The notes beneath the pieces were generated by a model. It saw only the letters and a program-made list of their open reading frames with translations. It made no database searches and had not been told where the DNA came from. A stretch of 64,000 nt of DNA from Mesorhizobium sp. J428 (GTDB taxonomy: Bacteria > Pseudomonadota > Alphaproteobacteria > Rhizobiales > Rhizobiaceae): the NCBI RefSeq assembly GCF_024699925.1, contig NZ_JAJOMX010000001.1, positions 558,001 through 622,000 on the forward strand, written 5' to 3'. Below, in pieces: positions 61,254 to 64,000 of this stretch (position 1 is its first letter; the number at the start of each line of letters is the position of its first letter). The translations under genes were made by a program, and so were the position numbers.

Positions 61254-62567
61254 TCAGTTCAGGTGGCTCGGCAGCCAGGTGGCAATGCCGGGGAAGAGCA
61301 TCATCGCTGCGACGACCACAAAGGCGGAGATCGAGGAAAACAGCATGCACGGCCGGAACACCGGTCCGACCGGCGTTCGCGCCGCTGTCGCGGCCGAGAA
61401 GGCGACGAGACCGACGGGCGGTGTGAGCAGGCCGAGCGAAATGACGAAGCAGGCGATGACGCCGAACCAGATGAGGTCCACGCCGGCAGCCTGCACCATC
61501 GGCAGCACGATCGGGATCGAGAGGACGATGATGGTCACTTCCTCGAGCACCATGCCGGCGACGAACAGGCCCAGCATCAGGACGAGGATCAGCGCGGTCG
61601 GATTGGCGACCAGCGGCTCGGCGAAGTGGAGCAGTTCCGTCGGCAGGCGCGAGAAGGACATGAAGCGCGAGAAGATCTGTGCCGCGATGAGCAGCATGAG
61701 CAGCATCGCCGAAACCTTGACGGAATCGACCAGCGCGCGGCCGATGTCGCCGAGCCCGACGCGGCGCATCGCGATCATGCCGACGAAGGCCGCGAAGGCC
61801 CCCAGCGCACCGGCCTCGCCCACGGTAACGATGCCGCCGTAAATGCCGCCGAAGACAACGACCATCAGCGCCACGACGAAGATGAAGGCGCTGACCGAGC
61901 GGCGCGTCGTCGCCGGATCGTCGTCCTCGACCTCGCCGCGCACGCCGTCCTCGACGCCGGGAACGACATCGCCGAAGGCATAGAGGCATCCGACATAGAC
62001 GAGGATGCACAGAAGCGCCGGCCCGATCGAGCCGATGAACAGGTGGCCGATCGGCGTCTCCGTCAGCGAGCCGTAGATCATGATCAGCAGGCTTGGCGGG
62101 ATGATGACCGACAGCGAGCCGGAAATGGCTGCGAGCGCTACGGAGAAGCTGCGCGTGTAGCCGACGCGCTGCAGCTCCGGGCCGGCGAGCGTGGCGAGCG
62201 CGGCCGCACTTGCCGTGCCGGAGCCGGACACCGCGCCGAGCAGGCCGCCGGTGATGAGCGTTGCGACACCGAGCGGAAAGCGCCGGTAGCCGGCGATGCG
62301 GTGGCCGACGCGGAACAAGTCGACGATGACGCCGCCCTTCAGCAGCAGCTGCGCCATGAGGAGATAAAGCGGAATGATCGACAGCGTGTAGGTGGACGCC
62401 GTGTAGAACGTATCGGTTCCGATGATGCCGTTGAGCACGCCCGGCCCGATCCACAGAATGATGCCGAGAATACCCGCCCCGAGCAGGCAGGTCGCGACCG
62501 CCTGACCTGCCATCATGAAGACGACAATCCACGCGGTGACGGCCCAGATGATCCAGTCCTTGGACAT
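61254..62567 (-). CDS. dctM: TRAP transporter large permease DctM
   Basis: A 437-residue membrane symport subunit with about twelve helices. DctM stretches: LLGAGILGIILWIGPGVLNG, LITGGLLGAVSGSGTASAAA, SGSLSVIIPPSLLIMIYGSL and VGLVAFSAATAARTPVGPVF. ATG at 62567 (MSKDWIIWAVTAW) has GAGGG 7 bases upstream. It is intact, in contrast to the dctM at the left end of the window. Confidence 0.89.
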   Translation of the reverse strand: MSKDWIIWAVTAWIVVFMMAGQAVATCLLGAGILGIILWIGPGVLNGIIGTDTFYTASTYTLSIIPLYLLMAQLLLKGGVIVDLFRVGHRIAGYRRFPLGVATLITGGLLGAVSGSGTASAAALATLAGPELQRVGYTRSFSVALAAISGSLSVIIPPSLLIMIYGSLTETPIGHLFIGSIGPALLCILVYVGCLYAFGDVVPGVEDGVRGEVEDDDPATTRRSVSAFIFVVALMVVVFGGIYGGIVTVGEAGALGAFAAFVGMIAMRRVGLGDIGRALVDSVKVSAMLLMLLIAAQIFSRFMSFSRLPTELLHFAEPLVANPTALILVLMLGLFVAGMVLEEVTIIVLSIPIVLPMVQAAGVDLIWFGVIACFVISLGLLTPPVGLVAFSAATAARTPVGPVFRPCMLFSSISAFVVVAAMMLFPGIATWLPSHLN

Positions 62568-62626
62568 GCCCGATCCCTCGTCCGATCCGACGGCGCCGCG
62601 CGAACGCGACGCCGCAAGGATGGTCC

Positions 62627-63723
62627 TTACTTGGCCAGATAGTCGGCGACGCCGTCCGGCAGGGTGCCGCCCTCGGCCTGGATGAGCTCGGCATAGAGCT
62701 TCGCAGCTGCCTTGGCCGGATGGCCGTTGGCCTCGGTCTTCTCGATCCACGCCACCCACGTGTCGGCGGCGGCCTTCTCGATGTGCTGCTTCATCGCGGG
62801 CGACAGGTCGTTGATCGAGGTGAACTCGCCGCCATCCTTGGCGATCGACTCGTCCTTCACCTTGGTCAGACGCGTCTGCCACTCCGTCGCATTCGACGCG
62901 GCGACCTCGCGGGCGGTCTTGTCGAAGGTCGCCTTCTGCTCGTCGGTAAGCTCGTTCCAGGCGGCGTCGCTGATCGCGAGATAGCTCTCCCAGTGACCGA
63001 TCGACACGTCGACGATCGAATGGCGCAGCAACTGCTGCAGCGAATAGGACGGCCAGTCGGAGATGGCGATGACGAGACCCTCGATCGTGCCGCGCGACGC
63101 CGCCTCGAAAGCCTGCGAACCGGGCAGCGTCACCGGGGTGGCGCCAAGCTTCTCCAGCATGATCGTGTGCAGCGCTGAGCCAGCGCGCAGCGGCGTGCCG
63201 TTGAAGTCGGCCGGCTCCTTCAGCACCTTCTTCACGGTCGAGATCGAATAGGGCGCGGTGGCGCCGAGCGCCCAGGCGCGGATGCCCTTGTCGGCGATCT
63301 CGTATGCTGATAGAACGTCTTGCCGTCCTTCAGCACCACGTCGGAATCGAGCATCTTCTGGAAGGCGCGTGTGACCATCGGCGAGTCCGTGCCGTAGGCC
63401 GGCAGTTGGGTCACGTCGGACAGCGGGAAGCGGCCTTCATGGTACGGCGCGAGCAGAGGTGCTGCGACGGCAATCGTGCCGCTGGTGAGTGCATCCAGTT
63501 CCTTGCCGACGCCGACCAGCTCGCCGGCGTAGAAGCGGGTGAACTTGACGTCCGGTATGCCCTTCTCAATCGCATCGGCGAACGGATCCATATGCGCGCC
63601 GACCCAGGGGTGCGGCTTGCCGAGGCCGGTCGAGATGATGAGATCGGCCGCGCTGGCGGAGGTGCCCAGCGCCGCACCGAGAAGTGCGGTCGCCGTCACC
63701 AATTTACGTGCGAAATGAAACAT
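62627..63723 (-). pseudogene. dctP: TRAP transporter substrate-binding protein DctP (one frameshift)
   Basis: Receptor of the second TRAP system, about 365 residues when restored. Signal peptide FARKLVTATALLGAALGTSA at the start (ATG 63723). Body: LIISTGLGKPHPWVGAHMDP, YAGELVGVGKELDALTSGTI, then after the break RAGSALHTIMLEKLGATPVT, SRGTIEGLVIAISDWPSYSL and AISDAAWNELTDEQKATFDK. Near 63303 the frame slips: YQHTRSPTR should read QHYEIADKGIRAWALG, which needs one added base (modulo-3 arithmetic gives one missing). It is the first gene of the long catabolic operon. Consensus error is the likely cause. Confidence 0.86.
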
Positions 63724-63900
63724 ATGCCCTCCCTTGGGACAGCCGGAATCGTTTCGAGGCCAGGGGGCTCGACATTCGCGGCGCTACATTGGATACGACC
63801 GGCCTCCACCGGTCCCGCAAACGTCCCTTCTGCCTGGATCGGCACTCCTCCGGGAACGTCCACATCATTCATGCTAATCTCTTTTGCCGGTTTGTAAACA

Positions 63901-63929
63901 GAAATGAATCACGAGTCATAATTCATTTC
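63901..63929. promoter_or_regulatory. 29-bp inverted repeat upstream of the TRAP/catabolic operon
   Basis: GAAATGAAT (63901-63909) and ATTCATTTC (63921-63929) are exact reverse complements separated by eleven bases. The arms share the ATGAAT/ATTCAT core with the dyads at 40472-40486 and 54662-54676, though with a longer spacer. It lies 178 bp before the receptor start and just upstream of a plus-strand TTGACA (63933-63938), so it could control the minus operon, a divergent plus gene, or both. Confidence 0.55.
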
Positions 63930-63971
63930 GGTTTGACACATCCGCTTTGCGTCATTAGCGTCCGGTGAGCC

Positions 63972-64000
63972 ATGGCTACCAATCCAACGACAGCAACAGC
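63972..64000 (+). CDS. possible start of a divergent gene (cut by window edge)
   Basis: An ATG at 63972 opens a frame reading MATNPTTAT to the edge. A TTGACA hexamer (63933-63938) with a TAGCGT 17 bases downstream lies just before it. A divergent regulator gene would be usual opposite a catabolic operon, but only nine codons are visible and no product can be named. Confidence 0.25.

Overview
The window is high-GC DNA from an alphaproteobacterium, most likely of the Hyphomicrobiales (Mesorhizobium/Aminobacter/Phyllobacterium-like). This is inferred from gene content: NasS/NasT control of nitrate assimilation, FixK/FNR boxes in front of polyhydroxyalkanoate (PHA) genes, phosphoketolase with acetate kinase, and many TRAP and Liv-type uptake systems. 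It reads as chromosomal or large-replicon accessory metabolism. No rRNA, tRNA, integrase or insertion sequence was seen.

Layout. 1-5.1 kb: a TRAP transporter (dctQ-dctM-dctP), an MhpR-like IclR regulator and an MhpA-like FAD hydroxylase, an aromatic-acid catabolic unit. 5.7-6.9 kb: a self-contained TetR/membrane-protein pair with matching operators. 7-10 kb: a LysR regulator and a QuiC1-type 3-dehydroshikimate dehydratase. 10.1-14.5 kb: phosphoketolase followed by an acetate kinase fused to a PduL phosphotransacylase. 14.5-26.7 kb: a complete nitrate assimilation locus (nasT, nasS, a regulated leader, nrtABC, nirB, nirD, nasA, cysG). 26.8-32.7 kb: a low-oxygen/PHA block (alcohol dehydrogenase, universal stress protein, APH/P-loop kinase fusion, phasin, PHA synthase) with three FixK/FNR boxes. 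32.8-43.6 kb: nitronate monooxygenase, a Liv-type ABC transporter with an embedded acyl-CoA ligase, then a divergent enoyl-CoA hydratase, a TetR regulator and a second ligase. 43.6-45.2 kb: repeats and one conserved hypothetical gene. 45.2-47.5 kb: an AT-richer three-gene island (SIR2-like, HAM1-like, adenosine deaminase-like) that matches the architecture I recall for the Kongming anti-phage system. 47.8-54.6 kb: a sugar-type ABC operon carrying two strictosidine-synthase/SMP-30-like beta-propellers, one fused to a permease. 54.8-63.7 kb: one long operon with a TRAP transporter, APH-like kinase, small partner protein, acyl-CoA ligase, acyl-CoA dehydrogenase and MaoC hydratase, resembling 4-hydroxyacyl-CoA (Lva/ACAD10-11 type) catabolism.

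Regulation is unusually legible. Upstream of nrtA lie an NtrC-type 17-bp palindrome, a sigma-54 promoter with exact GG-N10-GC spacing, a hairpin with an A..G.. hexaloop (ANTAR target) and an intrinsic terminator. This is the expected wiring for NasT antitermination. ATGAAT/ATTCAT palindromes recur in front of three catabolic units.

Quality warning. About twelve single-base indels interrupt otherwise intact genes (dctM, mhpA-like twice, lysR, xfp, nirB twice, cysG, phaC, the ABC ATPase, the permease fusion, a TRAP receptor). Several lie in G/C runs. Consensus error is the simplest explanation, so the 'pseudogene' calls below describe the sequence as given, not necessarily the organism.
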